Below, one piece after another: positions 32,910-33,602 of a stretch of DNA of 33,602 bases. The position numbers and the translations under genes are program-made. This DNA comes from Methyloprofundus sp. GTDB taxonomy: Bacteria > Pseudomonadota > Gammaproteobacteria > Methylococcales > Methylomonadaceae. Location: assembly GCA_012960135.1 (NCBI GenBank), contig DUBW01000020.1, positions 1 to 33,602 of the forward strand, read 5' to 3'. Numbering within the stretch: position 1 is the first letter of the stretch; each line of letters begins with the position of its first letter. The notes below the pieces were generated by a model. The model made no database searches. It had not been told where the DNA came from and was given only the letters and a program-made list of their open reading frames with translations.

Positions 32910-33451
32910 ATGTGGACCCCATTGTCAAGACTATATTCTCCAAATAATAAGGAGAAATATCTAACATTCTCATGAAAAATGTACTTCATTTGGTGTTTGA
33001 TAATCTAGGTGACAACTACCTTGAAAAATACCGCCCAACTGCTCACGCTGACGACGAATACTAATGGCTTCTACTCTGCTCTATTCCTTTTCGCTTAAGC
33101 TCAATAGGATTCGTTACCGTTTTTTTAAGCCAGTCTAATTCGACCTTTAACCCCTCTATTTCTTCATAGAGAGGTGAGATCAATGCATCCTCATCAACGG
33201 CTTTAACACGTCCTGATTCGAATAACTACACTGTTTCATCGGCTAAACAATTTAATCTGGCCTGAAGAGATTTTATGGGTGGAAATTAGCTCTGCTGCTG
33301 TTTTTTTCGCCTTTATAGGCTTCTAAGGCAACCTTCGCCTTAAATCTTGCACTGAGCGTTTTTTTGTTTTGTACTCATAATAACACCCCCTATAATTAAC
33401 CTATATTTTGAGCTAAATCGCTCCTTAGGTATTGGTCTAAATATTGGGTGC
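32910..33451 (-). mobile_element. Internally deleted IS3-family element
   Basis: Contains a decayed orfA (33061-33378) and, at about 32960-33000 on the minus strand, LDYQTPNEVHFS, the usual C-terminal end of IS3 OrfB; the catalytic DDE part between is gone. CATTATAA occurs just outside both ends (32902-32909 and 33452-33459) and may be a target duplication, though 8 bp is long for IS3. Ends GGACCCCATTG and, inverted, GGCACCCAATA are similar. Bases 33452-33602 show no gene. Confidence 0.65.
33061..33378 (-). pseudogene. IS3-family transposase OrfA, frameshifted
   Basis: Starts MSTKQK, then with shifts at A-runs reads RFKAKVALEAYKGEK, TAAELISTHKISSGQIKL, a TAG in ADETV-LFESGR, then VDEDALISPLYEEIEGLKVE and LDWLKK to a stop. 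This is the HTH and leucine-zipper protein of IS3-type elements. At least two shifts and one stop make it inactive. Confidence 0.75.
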
Positions 33452-33602
33452 CATTATAAGGGACTGTAATTGTAGCGCATGCACACAAGAGTAGTTTATG
33501 TATTCTCCAGTTTTATCCATCACTTTATCAACTGAACTAGCAAGTCCTAAAACTTTGTGTTATTTTCACTAAATTGAATACCAAAACTTGAGTTAATAAT
33601 CT

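Noticed and set aside
1-33602. CRISPR array, tRNA or rRNA genes
   Set aside because: No regularly spaced repeats, tRNA-like cloverleaf or rRNA sequence was noticed when reading both strands.

Overview
The window is from a low-G+C gammaproteobacterium with an accessory, decaying genome region. The gene families (heme d1 nitrite reductase operon, arsenosugar genes, DUF2024, DUF3570/DUF4266, HPP-CBS) would fit an aquatic methylotroph or methanotroph of the Methylococcales, but no methane-oxidation or other diagnostic gene is present, so this placement is a weak inference. No rRNA, tRNA or CRISPR array was seen.

Layout. 1-1953: the 3' part of a secreted modular GH18 chitinase, closed by a terminator. 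2.0-7.0 kb: a patchwork of three intact genes (multicopper oxidase, MFS transporter, small lipoprotein) set among debris: a REP-type Y1 transposase remnant and a second copy of its 3' end, a trpS 3' fragment, a frameshifted permease, and a repeated promoter-like cassette. 7.0-11.2 kb: a MOSC protein, an HPP-CBS membrane protein, a broken ferredoxin-type reductase behind an intact truncated haemoglobin, and a divergent Cys-rich HTH regulator.

11.5-17.9 kb (minus strand): a compact operon nirS-cytochrome c-nirC-nirF-nirD-nirL-nirG-nirH-nirJ for cytochrome cd1 nitrite reductase and its heme d1 cofactor. It lacks nirE and nirN. It is followed upstream by a broken DUF2024 gene, a scarred tandem MarR-type regulator and a frameshifted membrane protein.

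19.5-25.3 kb: a divergent arsenic island. The minus arm is arsM, a TIGR04282-type glycosyltransferase and arsS (methylation and arsenosugar synthesis). The plus arm is arsR, arsI, arsC and acr3 (sensing, C-As lyase, arsenate reduction, arsenite efflux). Near-identical candidate ArsR operators precede arsR and arsI.

25.3-32.8 kb: a DUF547 gene, then the most novel part: two small secreted proteins with a possible N-terminal histidine, a TlpA-like thioredoxin, a DUF4266 lipoprotein, a DUF3570 barrel fused to a second His/Met-rich barrel, and an ApbE-type flavin transferase. The DUF3570 part carries a sequence that fits the ApbE flavinylation motif, which suggests an undescribed cell-envelope flavin and/or copper redox system. 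32.9-33.45 kb is an internally deleted IS3-family element.
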